Shown one piece after another: positions 36,309 through 44,359 of a DNA stretch of 64,000 nt (the stretch's first letter is position 1; the number at the start of each line of letters is the position of its first letter). Under the pieces are notes generated by a model that was not told the origin of the DNA, searched no databases, and saw only the letters and a list, made by a program, of their open reading frames with translations. The stretch lies in contig JAWXCK010000029.1 of the NCBI GenBank assembly GCA_034408855.1, positions 9,938 through 73,937 on the forward strand, in the 5' to 3' direction. The DNA comes from JAIYDQ01 sp034408855. Lineage in GTDB: Bacteria > Planctomycetota > Planctomycetia > Pirellulales > Pirellulaceae. The position numbers were made by a program, and so were the translations under genes.

Positions 36309-36452
36309 ATGTTAAATCGAAACGTCCAATTCATTGCAAATCACCCCAAGCCCGTAGTCGCCGCATTGGTTGTTCTGGCTTGCTTCTTGGTCTGGAGCAG
36401 TCTGTTTATCTTGCTACGATCGAATCGGAAAACCAATTCGCAATCGCGCTAA
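36309..36452 (+). CDS. Possible small single-pass membrane protein (47 aa), perhaps frameshifted
   Basis: From the ATG at 36309 the frame gives 47 residues with one hydrophobic segment (VVAALVVLACFLVWSSLFILL) and a polar tail. In another frame the DNA continues to 36541 with a second hydrophobic stretch (ALIAWVCAAVASVVSTICATIIV). The two together would make a two-pass protein if a single-base shift occurred near 36430-36445. The region could be a decayed gene. There is no strong ribosome site. Confidence 0.3.
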   Translation: MLNRNVQFIANHPKPVVAALVVLACFLVWSSLFILLRSNRKTNSQSR

Positions 36453-36555
36453 TCGCTTGGGTTTGCGCTGCGGTTGCTTCGGTCGTCTCGACGATTTGTG
36501 CGACGATCATCGTCACACGGCTTTGCCGTTCGGCAGTGTAAAAGTGGCCTAAGCA

Positions 36556-36600
36556 TCCAGCTTGCGATAGACGCAATCGCAAGCTGGAAGCTTACGCCAC
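36556..36600 (+). repeat. Dispersed repeat R1, copy 3, with an added hairpin
   Basis: GCAAGCTGGAAGCTTACGCC occurs at 36579-36598. Just upstream, TCCAGCTTGCGAT (36556-36568) is the exact reverse complement of ATCGCAAGCTGGA (36576-36588), so this copy forms a 13-bp hairpin with a 7-base loop. It stands 45 bases past the end of the DUF3127 gene. Confidence 0.8.
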
Positions 36601-36644
36601 GTTCGTCGTTTGCGACTCCTTGGTGATTCACCTCGGGTTGCAAT

Positions 36645-37022
36645 TCAAAACGGAACGTCGCCACCGTCGTCGTACGATTCTTGGTCGAGAGTTGTATTGA
36701 TGTCGTCCGGCGCAGTTTTAACTGAACTGCCCGACGTGCGGCGAAAGCTGGTGGCCTCGGCGCTTATAAAGAACTTGACTTCGCTTTCAGCGTCGCGTTG
36801 CCACTTGCGACCGCCCAATCGGTAGTTCACCTCGATTTCGTCACCGATCGATAGTTCGTCGACACTGTCGCATGAATCACCGATAAATTCGAAGGGGACG
36901 TAGTTTGCGAACCGACCGTTATCTTGTTCCAAGACCACAAGTCGCTTACGAAATCCTTTTTGGCCAAAGGTCTTCGTGGCTTCAATGACGTGAACCACTC
37001 CCTTAAACTTAGTCTCGCTCAT
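36645..37022 (-). CDS. DUF3127 protein with an SSB-like acidic C-terminal tip
   Basis: 125 residues. The OB-fold-like DUF3127 core is seen in FKGVVHVIEATKTFGQKGFRKRLVVL, YVPFEFIGDSCDSVDEL and DEIEVNYRLGGRKW. A flexible linker follows, and the end reads DGGDVPF, close to the DDDIPF tip by which SSB recruits repair and replication proteins. This suggests a single-strand nucleic-acid binding role, though the family has no proven function. Monocistronic; the start is the ATG at 37022. Confidence 0.85.
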   Translation of the reverse strand: MSETKFKGVVHVIEATKTFGQKGFRKRLVVLEQDNGRFANYVPFEFIGDSCDSVDELSIGDEIEVNYRLGGRKWQRDAESEVKFFISAEATSFRRTSGSSVKTAPDDINTTLDQESYDDGGDVPF

Positions 37023-37335
37023 CTTTTATTCATGCACCCAGTAATAGCGTCGGTCAACAAAATTGTCAGTCCATATACGTTTAGTGTCATTCCCAGTAGC
37101 TGCGGAAAACACTTCGAGCAGTTTACAGCGCATTGAACTCGTCGAACAGTGTTGAATTACTTTTCATCCATGCAAGGCGGTCAAGTTGGCAGACTCGTCG
37201 GTGACAGGGCCAAGAACGTCTAGCTACCGTTTTATCGTTACGACCGCACCATTTCACGTGACCGATATCCTTTTCGTAACTGTTAGAGTCAATTGATTCA
37301 GTTGCCTCTGTTTGGAGAGTCGATGGCTTAGCAAT
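37023..37335. other. Intergenic region, nothing recognised
   Basis: 313 bases between the divergent DUF3127 and receiver-like genes. I see no gene, no RNA fold that I can name and no convincing promoter pair. Confidence 0.6.
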
Positions 37336-37836
37336 ATGTCCACTCACACTTCACAATTCTCGAATTCGCCAAGCGACCATCACTGGGATGCGTTCGTCGC
37401 TTCGTTGCATCGAGTCTGGGAATATGCCCCCGACTTTTCGCCGACGGGACCGACGAATCTTTCTGGGCGAATAGTTCTGCTGATCGACCAGGACGCGGCC
37501 CATAACGAACAACTCTGCGATCACCTGAAGCGGCTCGGGGCAGCGGCCATTGCAGCAGGCACTTTGGAGGACGGCTTACGTGAGCTTACTCATCATTCCA
37601 TTGAATTGATTGTGCTGGGAACCAATTTCGGCGACGAAACTGCGCTGCGATTCTGTCGCGAAGTTTGCGACGCAAGCAGGACAATGCATATCCCTATTAT
37701 TGTGCTCGCCGACGACGCTAGCCCGGAAATGGTTTGGCAAGCACGTCGTGAAGGGGCCAAGTTTTACTTGCGAAAACCCTATGATCCGTACGTACTTCTT
37801 ACCCTCATGTCGGCTGCGCTTGAACCGCTGGAGTGA
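37336..37836 (+). CDS. Receiver-domain protein lacking the phosphoacceptor aspartate (pseudo-receiver)
   Basis: I choose the ATG at 37336 (166 residues); the frame opens at 37312. After about 40 unassigned residues comes a CheY-like fold: GRIVLLIDQD (acidic pair at 51 and 53), ELIVLGTNFGDE where the phosphoacceptor should be, IPIIVLADDA, and YLRKPYDP with the conserved Lys147. The acceptor Asp position is occupied by Gly95, and the usual Thr/Ser after beta-4 seems to be Ala. The domain therefore probably works without phosphorylation, as a binding or dimerisation module. No output domain is present. Followed by aroK after 54 bases. Confidence 0.8.
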   Translation: MSTHTSQFSNSPSDHHWDAFVASLHRVWEYAPDFSPTGPTNLSGRIVLLIDQDAAHNEQLCDHLKRLGAAAIAAGTLEDGLRELTHHSIELIVLGTNFGDETALRFCREVCDASRTMHIPIIVLADDASPEMVWQARREGAKFYLRKPYDPYVLLTLMSAALEPLE

Positions 37837-37890
37837 ATTGTCAGGTAGTACCACTCGTAGCAAACTCCGGGCGTTTGTTATACTGTCCGG

Positions 37891-38448
37891 ATGGAAAGAG
37901 CTATTTTTCTCGTCGGATATCGTGGGAGCGGCAAGTCGAGCATCGGACAGCGACTGGCTGAACTTCTCGGTCGACCATTGATCGATAGCGACGATTGCAT
38001 CGAGACGGCCAGCCATAAGTCGATTCGCGAGATTTTTGCCGACTCGGGCGAAGAAGCCTTTCGAGCCTTGGAAACCAAGGCAATTAAGAATATCGTCGAG
38101 CGAAAAGACGCCGTTGTCGTATCGCTCGGTGGGGGGGCCGTCCTTCGCAAACAGAATCGCGATCTGATTGCAAAGCATGGCGTGGCTGTTTGGTTGCAGG
38201 TTTCTGCCAAGCAAGCTGCCAATCGCATCCAGGCAGACCATTCAACTGCCAAGCGACGACCGGCCTTGACGCAGTTGGCCGGTTACGACGAAATTGTCCG
38301 TCTCTTGGAAATCCGCGAACCAATCTATCGAGATGTTGCTGATTTTATCATCCAGACCGACGGACGTACTATTGAAGAACTCGCTCAACAGATTGCAGAT
38401 TGGTACACTGAGTCTTTACGAAGCCAAGGCACAGCAATCGAACAATGA
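37891..38448 (+). CDS. aroK: Shikimate kinase
   Basis: 185 residues. Walker A is GYRGSGKSS (9-17). The shikimate-binding region is seen in LIDSDDCIE and the second site in VVSLGGGAVLR. The lid region contains KRRPALTQ. ATP-dependent phosphorylation of shikimate in aromatic amino-acid synthesis. Its stop overlaps the prepilin peptidase start (ATGA at 38445-38448), an unusual coupling of a biosynthetic enzyme with a pilin-processing protease. Confidence 0.93.
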   Translation: MERAIFLVGYRGSGKSSIGQRLAELLGRPLIDSDDCIETASHKSIREIFADSGEEAFRALETKAIKNIVERKDAVVVSLGGGAVLRKQNRDLIAKHGVAVWLQVSAKQAANRIQADHSTAKRRPALTQLAGYDEIVRLLEIREPIYRDVADFIIQTDGRTIEELAQQIADWYTESLRSQGTAIEQ

Positions 38449-39749
38449 TGAACGCATGGATGGGTTTACAGTTAGAATGGCAAATCGTCATTGTGTTCAT
38501 CATCGGCTTCATGCTTGGACCAATGATCAACTGGGCAATCTACAACCTTGCTTACTTCCCTCGTCCGATCAGCCCATGGTGGCGAAGTCGATTTCGTGTT
38601 TGCGTCGAAAAGGGAGCCGAAGCGGAATATGAAAAACTGGTTAGTAGTACAGCTAAGTACGGTATGGTTCACATTCCGATCATGGGATGGCTTTTCCTTA
38701 GGCCTGACTCGTCGACGCATGGAAAACTTTTTTGGCTGCGACCTTGTCTGATAGAGTTGTTGTTTCCATGTTTTCTCGGATGGCTGTTCTGGTACGAAGT
38801 CACCGGAGGTTTGCTACCAGCCCTCGCATTGCCGCCGGCAGCTCGCATTCAACCGTCGCTGCACCTTCAGTTTTTTGCGCACAGTGTTTTATGTTGTTTC
38901 ATGTGTGTGGCCACGTTCATCGATTTTGATGAGCGCACGATTCCGGATGTGATTACGATTCCAGCGACGTTGCTTGGGCTTATCGGCGCGATTTGCTTTT
39001 CAAATTGGCATCTTTGGACTTCGATAGTGGATCCGGCGACGAATGCTTGGCCATCGACCTTGCATTACGATTCACCATGGTGGTTTTCGGTGTGGACAGG
39101 CACCAAAGGGCTCAGCATCGGTCTTGCGGCCTACTCGATCTGGTGTTTTGCATTGGCCGATCGACGATTGATTTTGCGTCGAGGGTGGCGGAAGGCAATC
39201 GTCTATTTTTTGGCAGGCCTCATTCGATTTCCAACTTGGAAATATCTTGTCGGAATATGGCTTGTTGGTTCGATTGCCATTTCGATCGCGTGGCAAATGT
39301 TAACACCCATGGGGCAACAGTCGCTTCTGTCGAGTCTGCTAGGTATTCTCATCGGCGGAATGACCGTCTGGATGATTCGCTGCATTGCAGGATTAGCCAT
39401 CGGTGTTGAAGCCCTTGGATTTGGCGACGTGACGTTGATGGCGATGGTGGGCGCGTATTTAGGATGGCAACCGACGGCGATCGCGTTTTTCATTTCACCA
39501 ATGATCGCGTTGGTGTTCGTCTTAATTCGTTATGTCGTGACTGGAGATAACCAAACGCCATTTGGCCCGTACCTTTGTGTGGGCGTGCTGGTAACATTTC
39601 TTTTTTGGGACAAGATTTGGAACGGCTATTTTCAGGACATGCTGTTGGTGATGGGTTCGGTACTAGGGCCACTTGCATTGGCTTTCTTGGTGCTAACTTT
39701 CATACTGTTGTGGTTTTGGCGACTGATCAAAGGGCTCGTCTTTTCCTGA
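38445..39749 (+). CDS. A24-family prepilin peptidase
   Basis: 434 residues with several transmembrane helices. The first catalytic Asp is in ATFIDFDERTIPD (Asp160) and the second in the GxGD motif ALGFGDVTLMAMVGAYLGW. The enzyme cleaves the leaders of type IV pilins and pseudopilins. It is longer than E. coli GspO (about 270), with an enlarged N-terminal cytoplasmic loop and an extra hydrophobic part. The zinc-binding CxxC pairs of the canonical methyltransferase loop are not seen. Start at 38445 or at the next ATG at 38448. Confidence 0.88.
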   Translation: MMNAWMGLQLEWQIVIVFIIGFMLGPMINWAIYNLAYFPRPISPWWRSRFRVCVEKGAEAEYEKLVSSTAKYGMVHIPIMGWLFLRPDSSTHGKLFWLRPCLIELLFPCFLGWLFWYEVTGGLLPALALPPAARIQPSLHLQFFAHSVLCCFMCVATFIDFDERTIPDVITIPATLLGLIGAICFSNWHLWTSIVDPATNAWPSTLHYDSPWWFSVWTGTKGLSIGLAAYSIWCFALADRRLILRRGWRKAIVYFLAGLIRFPTWKYLVGIWLVGSIAISIAWQMLTPMGQQSLLSSLLGILIGGMTVWMIRCIAGLAIGVEALGFGDVTLMAMVGAYLGWQPTAIAFFISPMIALVFVLIRYVVTGDNQTPFGPYLCVGVLVTFLFWDKIWNGYFQDMLLVMGSVLGPLALAFLVLTFILLWFWRLIKGLVFS

Positions 39750-39763
39750 CTAGCTTGAATAAC

Positions 39764-40204
39764 ATGACGGATCGAGAGATTACAGTAGGTCGCAATGTCG
39801 TAGGCTGGCGATATGGGGTCATCGAAGTTCGCGATGGTAGGGAGTATAACATTCGGCGGCGTTGGATTCCGAAAATACCCAATCTATGCCAAGCTTGGAT
39901 CGATCGGAAATGGCGACGACTACCCAACACTGATTTGAGAATTTACTACAATCTGCCGTTGAGTTCCCCTGGTTTCCTGGTTTTGGCATACGCGCTCTCA
40001 GGTCGAAACGGTACGCTTGCGACGCTGAGAATGGGTCTGCGGGTTTTGGACGAGGTCGGTAAGCTTCATCGCGTTCAGGCGATCGTTTGTCATGCGACGG
40101 AACCAAAGCTTACCGAGAAAGTAATGGAATATTTTGGCTATGTGCGACACGCTCCTCAACTAAAGGGTCACCACTATATCAAGCGACTCATCGACCGAGA
40201 GTAA
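39764..40204 (+). CDS. Hypothetical protein, possible GNAT-like
   Basis: I place the start at 39764 (MTDREITVG), 146 residues; the frame is open earlier but overlaps the peptidase gene. The product is basic and soluble. The C-terminal segment RVQAIVCHATEPKLTEKVMEYFGYVRHAPQLKGHHYIKRL resembles, loosely, the end of acetyltransferase folds where a Gly-Tyr/Phe turn follows a short helix. I would not assert enzymatic activity. It follows prepilin peptidase by 14 bases and precedes the glycosidase, so it is likely operonic. Confidence 0.6.
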   Translation: MTDREITVGRNVVGWRYGVIEVRDGREYNIRRRWIPKIPNLCQAWIDRKWRRLPNTDLRIYYNLPLSSPGFLVLAYALSGRNGTLATLRMGLRVLDEVGKLHRVQAIVCHATEPKLTEKVMEYFGYVRHAPQLKGHHYIKRLIDRE

Positions 40205-40424
40205 GAAGTTAGCCGGCCCTACGCCGATAACCGCTGACACGGCCGAACATGCTCGACTGCGATCGAGTCATCTTCGGGAGAGCAACTGGCAACGATGGGG
40301 AACGTATCTCTCCGAGCGACAGTGGGGGACCGTTCGCGAAGATTACTCAGAAGGGCAGGAGGCGTGGCTTTTTTTCCCCCATGACCATGCGAGGTCGCGA
40401 GCGTATCGCTGGGGAGAAGATGGT
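40164..40424 (+). other. In-frame coding extension of the downstream glycosidase without an ATG, GTG or TTG
   Basis: Read in the glycosidase frame from the in-frame stop at 40161-40163, this stretch continues as coding with clear homology to the second glycosidase: TAEHARLR, NWQRWGTYLSERQWGTVRE, DYSEG and HDHARSRAYRWGEDGL. Paralogue counterparts are TAEHLRLE, NWHRWGPYVSERSWGTVRE, DYSAN and HDQARSKTYRWGEDGL. The only ordinary start codon in frame is TTG at 40422, next to the ATG at 40425. Non-standard candidates are ATA at 40227 and CTG at 40257. Confidence 0.8.
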
Positions 40425-42932
40425 TTGATGGGAATTTGCGATCGAGAAGGGCGATTGAATTTTTCGTTTGCTTTGTGGAATGGCCGCGATCCGATCTTGA
40501 AAGAACGACTCTTCGGCGTCCCTGGTCCTGAGGGGAATCACGGTGAGGATGTTAAGGAATGTTACTATTATCTCGATGCAACGCCGACAACTTCTTATGC
40601 TCGTGGACTCTATAAGTATCCGCATGCCCGCTTTCCCTACGAAGAATTGGCCGATGTCAACAAACGTCGATCGCGGAAGGAGCGCGAGTACGAACTGACC
40701 GATACTGGGTTGCTCGACGAAGGACATTATTTTGACTGTGTGGTCGAATATGCCAAAGCCGGCCCTGATGACTTGCTGATGAAACTGACCGTATTCAATC
40801 GCGGTCCGATCCCGCAAGCGATACACGTTTTGCCAACGCTCTGGTTTCGCAACTCGTGGATTTGGGGATGCGAACATGAAGGCTGCACCGTCAAACCTCG
40901 GATGCGACTCAATGCCGATGGTACCGTTCTCACGGACCACGAGTCCCTTAAGAAATTTGTTTTCCGCTGCAATTTCGGCAATAACGCCGTTGGCACTGGC
41001 AGCAACAAGCCGATTTGGCTCTTTACAGAAAACGAAACCAACCCCAATCGACACACCGGTCAGCCGTCATCTGGAAATTTTTACAAAGATGCGTTTCATC
41101 GGTATGTCGTCAATGGCGAATACAAAGCGGTCGATGCTCGCAATATGGGGACGAAGGCGGCTGCCTATTATATGGCCATCGTCCAGCCAGATCAGCCCTT
41201 GGAAATCCACTGTCGACTCAGTGCGGAAGGTCTCGTGAGCAACGAGCAAGCTTTCGGCGATGGTTTTGAACAAGTCTTTGTCGATCGCCAACGCGAAGCC
41301 GATGAATTTTACGCATCGGTCATCCCGTCGTCGCTTTGTGACGAAGAAAAGAGTGTTTCACGGAAAGCATACGCCGGGTTGATTTGGACAAAGCAGTTCT
41401 ATCATTACATCATCGATGCTTGGATCAAAGGCGATCCCAATGGACCGCCTGCTCCCGAGGCTCGACGCACGGGTCGAAACAGCGATTGGCATCATCTATT
41501 CAATCGCGACGTCATCTCGATGCCCGACAAGTGGGAGTATCCCTGGTATGCCGCTTGGGACTTGGCATTTCATATGATTCCGATGTCTAAGGTCGATCCG
41601 GAATTCGCAAAGAGCCAGTTGATCTTATTCTTGCGCGAATGGTACATGCATCCCAACGGTCAGATTCCAGCTTATGAATGGGCGCTCGGCGACGTGAATC
41701 CGCCGGTCCATGCCTGGGCCTGTTGGGAAGTTTATCTGGCCAGCGGACCGCCCGGTAAACGCGATCGAGAGTTTTTGTCGAGAACGTTCCAGAAGCTGCT
41801 CTTGAATTTCACCTGGTGGGTCAATCGCAAAGACACGCGCGGCGATCATGTTTTTAGCGGCGGCTTTCTCGGACTTGATAATATCGGTGTGTTTGATCGC
41901 AGCAAGCCGCTACCGGGCGGTGGGACGCTCGATCAGGCCGACGCTACTGCTTGGATGGCGTTCTTTTGCGGCAACATGTTGCAAATGGCACTTGAGCTAG
42001 CTGAAGAGGATCAAGCCTATGCTGACATGGCAAGTAAATTCTTCGAGCACTATGTCGCGATTGCTGAAGCCATGAATTCGCTCCATGGAACTGGACTTTG
42101 GGATGAAGCAGATGGATTTTACTATGACCATCTCCTTCGAGAGGGAAAGAGCATACCAATGCGAGTTCGCTCGATGGTCGGGCTCATTCCGCTTTGCACC
42201 GGCGTTATACTTTACGAAGAGATCATCAATCGACTGCCGGGCTTTCAACGCCGAATGAATTGGTTTCTCAAGAATCGTGGCGAAATGTCGCTGCAAATGA
42301 CATATCTCGAGCGGCTTTGTCCTAAAACGCAAGCCTTTGGGTTGCGGTTGCTGGCGATACCCTCGATGGATCGATTCAAGAGACTGCTATCCTATCTCGT
42401 CGACGAAAACGAGTTCCTTTCGCCATTTGGAATTCGCTCAATGTCAGCAGTCCATCGTGACAAACCGTTCGTCTTCCCACATGCACATGGAGTCGAATCG
42501 GTTGGATATGAGCCAGGTGAAAGCGATTCGTACATGTTCGGCGGTAATAGCAACTGGCGAGGCCCGATTTGGTTCCCGCTAAACTACCTTATCATCCAGG
42601 CCCTTCGCAAATATCACGAGTACTATGGCGACTCATTTACCGCCGAGTGTCCAACCGGGTCTGGTGTCCAGATGAATTTGAAACAGATCGCCGATGAGAT
42701 TGAGCGGCGACTCGTATCGCTTTTTAAGACCGACGAAACTGGAAAAGTTCCGTGTCATGGAAACGTCCCGCACTATCAAAACGATTCGCACTGGAAGGAT
42801 CTACCGTTGTTTTACGAGTTCTTTCATGGCGACAGCGGTGCAGGCTTAGGCGCCAGCCACCAAACTGGCTGGACCGCCCTAGTCGCTTCGATGCTCGAAC
42901 ATTCGGCGAGTCATCGCAAGACTCATTCCTGA
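40425..42932 (+). CDS. GH63/MGH1-like glucosidase (paralogue 1)
   Basis: From the first ATG the product has 835 residues, but homology reaches about 70 codons further upstream (see 40164-40424). The (alpha/alpha)6 catalytic region is recognisable: KWEYPWYAAWDLAFHMIPMS, HPNGQIPAYEWALGDVNPPVHAWA, FLGLDNIGVFDRS and NSNWRGPIWFPLNYL. The ending GLGASHQTGWTALVA is nearly that of the paralogue at 60023-62752. Members of this family hydrolyse alpha-glucosidic or mannosylglycerate-type linkages; substrate here unknown. No signal peptide, so it is probably cytoplasmic. It ends 4 bases from the converging coiled-coil gene. Confidence 0.9.
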   Translation: MMGICDREGRLNFSFALWNGRDPILKERLFGVPGPEGNHGEDVKECYYYLDATPTTSYARGLYKYPHARFPYEELADVNKRRSRKEREYELTDTGLLDEGHYFDCVVEYAKAGPDDLLMKLTVFNRGPIPQAIHVLPTLWFRNSWIWGCEHEGCTVKPRMRLNADGTVLTDHESLKKFVFRCNFGNNAVGTGSNKPIWLFTENETNPNRHTGQPSSGNFYKDAFHRYVVNGEYKAVDARNMGTKAAAYYMAIVQPDQPLEIHCRLSAEGLVSNEQAFGDGFEQVFVDRQREADEFYASVIPSSLCDEEKSVSRKAYAGLIWTKQFYHYIIDAWIKGDPNGPPAPEARRTGRNSDWHHLFNRDVISMPDKWEYPWYAAWDLAFHMIPMSKVDPEFAKSQLILFLREWYMHPNGQIPAYEWALGDVNPPVHAWACWEVYLASGPPGKRDREFLSRTFQKLLLNFTWWVNRKDTRGDHVFSGGFLGLDNIGVFDRSKPLPGGGTLDQADATAWMAFFCGNMLQMALELAEEDQAYADMASKFFEHYVAIAEAMNSLHGTGLWDEADGFYYDHLLREGKSIPMRVRSMVGLIPLCTGVILYEEIINRLPGFQRRMNWFLKNRGEMSLQMTYLERLCPKTQAFGLRLLAIPSMDRFKRLLSYLVDENEFLSPFGIRSMSAVHRDKPFVFPHAHGVESVGYEPGESDSYMFGGNSNWRGPIWFPLNYLIIQALRKYHEYYGDSFTAECPTGSGVQMNLKQIADEIERRLVSLFKTDETGKVPCHGNVPHYQNDSHWKDLPLFYEFFHGDSGAGLGASHQTGWTALVASMLEHSASHRKTHS

Positions 42933-42936
42933 TCGT

Positions 42937-43968
42937 CTATTCGACAATCGACTCGCTGGTTTCTTCCAAACCTGAGTTGTTACTTTCCGCTTGACTACGA
43001 TGCGAAACCGTAGCGTTTGGATTGCTTGCGATCCGGTTTTGCGATTGCTGTACAAAGGCTCGAGCGAAATCGCGTAGTTGCTTAGGATCCATTCGCTTCA
43101 AGTTGACCATCTCAGAAATGGGTTCCAAGACAAGTCGAGCTTGTGCAAAGGTCGGTTCTAACGCAACAATATCGATCATCCAGTCGCGGATCGCACGAAA
43201 GGAATTGGCGGCATGGCGAAATTTCTGTCCCAATTCTTCAGTGATTTCAAGCGTTTCGATCGAGTCACGTAAGTTATCGGTCTGCGAAAGAACCGAATCT
43301 TTGAGAGCGATCAGACTTGAGACGCGATCGTTAGCGATATGGATCGACATGTCCTGTTCACGCAGCGATGAGCTCAACTGAACTAAGTTCTCCAGCGACG
43401 ATTTCGCTTGATCGTTGCGGTTCATGTTGTCGAGCAGCTCGTCGCGGATCGCAAGCAGGTCAAGACTCGCGTTGAGCGCCACTTCATTGGTTTCAGCCGA
43501 CTCAGCCAGTCGCGTTTTGATCTGCTCGGAAGCTTTGAACGCGTTGACTGCTTCGTCAGTTCTACCGGGATTGGTGAGCAAGGCGTCTCGCAACGAAATA
43601 AGTTCATTGGAAGCAATGATCGCTTCGCGAACTCTACTCGATTCGGCCAATAGGGTACTGTTCAGATCGCGAAGGTCAAGCAAAGTCTTTCTCGCGGCGT
43701 TGGCATTGGTCTGCTGTTGACTCAGAAGGCTGAGCAAGTGGTTAGTTTCATCGACAGCATCGCGTTGACCGGCCACTGCCGATATACTTTTGTCGAGACC
43801 TTTGATCTGCTGGCGAAGCAGCGAAAGCTCATCGGACGCCGGTCTTGCGACTCCGATGTAGACAAAAAGGAACATCGCGAAGCCGCCGACTGCGAAAGCG
43901 AACAAAGGTGACCAATTCGATGGACGTTGATTATTTAAATAGTCGTATTGATGAGATGTATCGATCAT
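42937..43968 (-). CDS. Membrane-anchored coiled-coil protein
   Basis: 343 residues: a short polar N-terminus, a single transmembrane segment (LFAFAVGGFAMFLFVYIGV, about 22-40), then a long alpha-helical region with leucine/isoleucine heptads (LLSLLSQQQ, LLDLRDLNSTLL, LISLRDALL, LLAIRDELL, LIALKDSVL). The C-terminal tail is Ser/Asn-rich. The repeated L-x-x-L-R/K-D-x-L-L pattern recurs at least four times. A structural or tethering role in the cell envelope is suggested. It is divergent from the TolC-like gene, sharing a 391-base upstream region. Family not recognised. Confidence 0.78.
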   Translation of the reverse strand: MIDTSHQYDYLNNQRPSNWSPLFAFAVGGFAMFLFVYIGVARPASDELSLLRQQIKGLDKSISAVAGQRDAVDETNHLLSLLSQQQTNANAARKTLLDLRDLNSTLLAESSRVREAIIASNELISLRDALLTNPGRTDEAVNAFKASEQIKTRLAESAETNEVALNASLDLLAIRDELLDNMNRNDQAKSSLENLVQLSSSLREQDMSIHIANDRVSSLIALKDSVLSQTDNLRDSIETLEITEELGQKFRHAANSFRAIRDWMIDIVALEPTFAQARLVLEPISEMVNLKRMDPKQLRDFARAFVQQSQNRIASNPNATVSHRSQAESNNSGLEETSESIVE

Positions 43969-44359
43969 TGATTGTTTCCAAAACTCTGCTTTGCGAAAGG
44001 TTATCGAGCTTGAAGGTACGGTGCTGTCTACTTGGAATGTGACCCGCCAAAATACCCTATCGTCTTAGGTCGCCTGACCAGCATAAGTTTTCATGCTTGC
44101 TATCGACTCTATCGGTTACGTCGATTGTCGCGATGACAAATGAATTCGGTCGTTGTTTGCACCGCATACATCGATCAAGGGCTTACCGAACCTTCTCGAT
44201 ATTCGGAATGTAACGCTATCCGAATCATCAGAATCAAGTAACCGATCGAAATGCAATCTATTGTGACCGTGCCCGCTGACGATGTCTCTTTCAGGACTTC
44301 GGTTTTCCGAGAAGGCTACCGATTTAGTCAGACTACTTGCATGAAGCAAGACCGAAGCA
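43969..44359. other. Intergenic region with divergent promoters, one palindrome
   Basis: 391 bases between divergent genes. An inverted repeat ATTCGGA (44201-44207) with TCCGAAT (44219-44225) could be an operator. I see no gene or known RNA in the remainder. Confidence 0.45.

Noticed and set aside
37576..38241. 221-codon open frame on the minus strand
   Set aside because: Spans the pseudo-receiver and shikimate kinase genes in antisense; shikimate kinase motifs prove the other strand.
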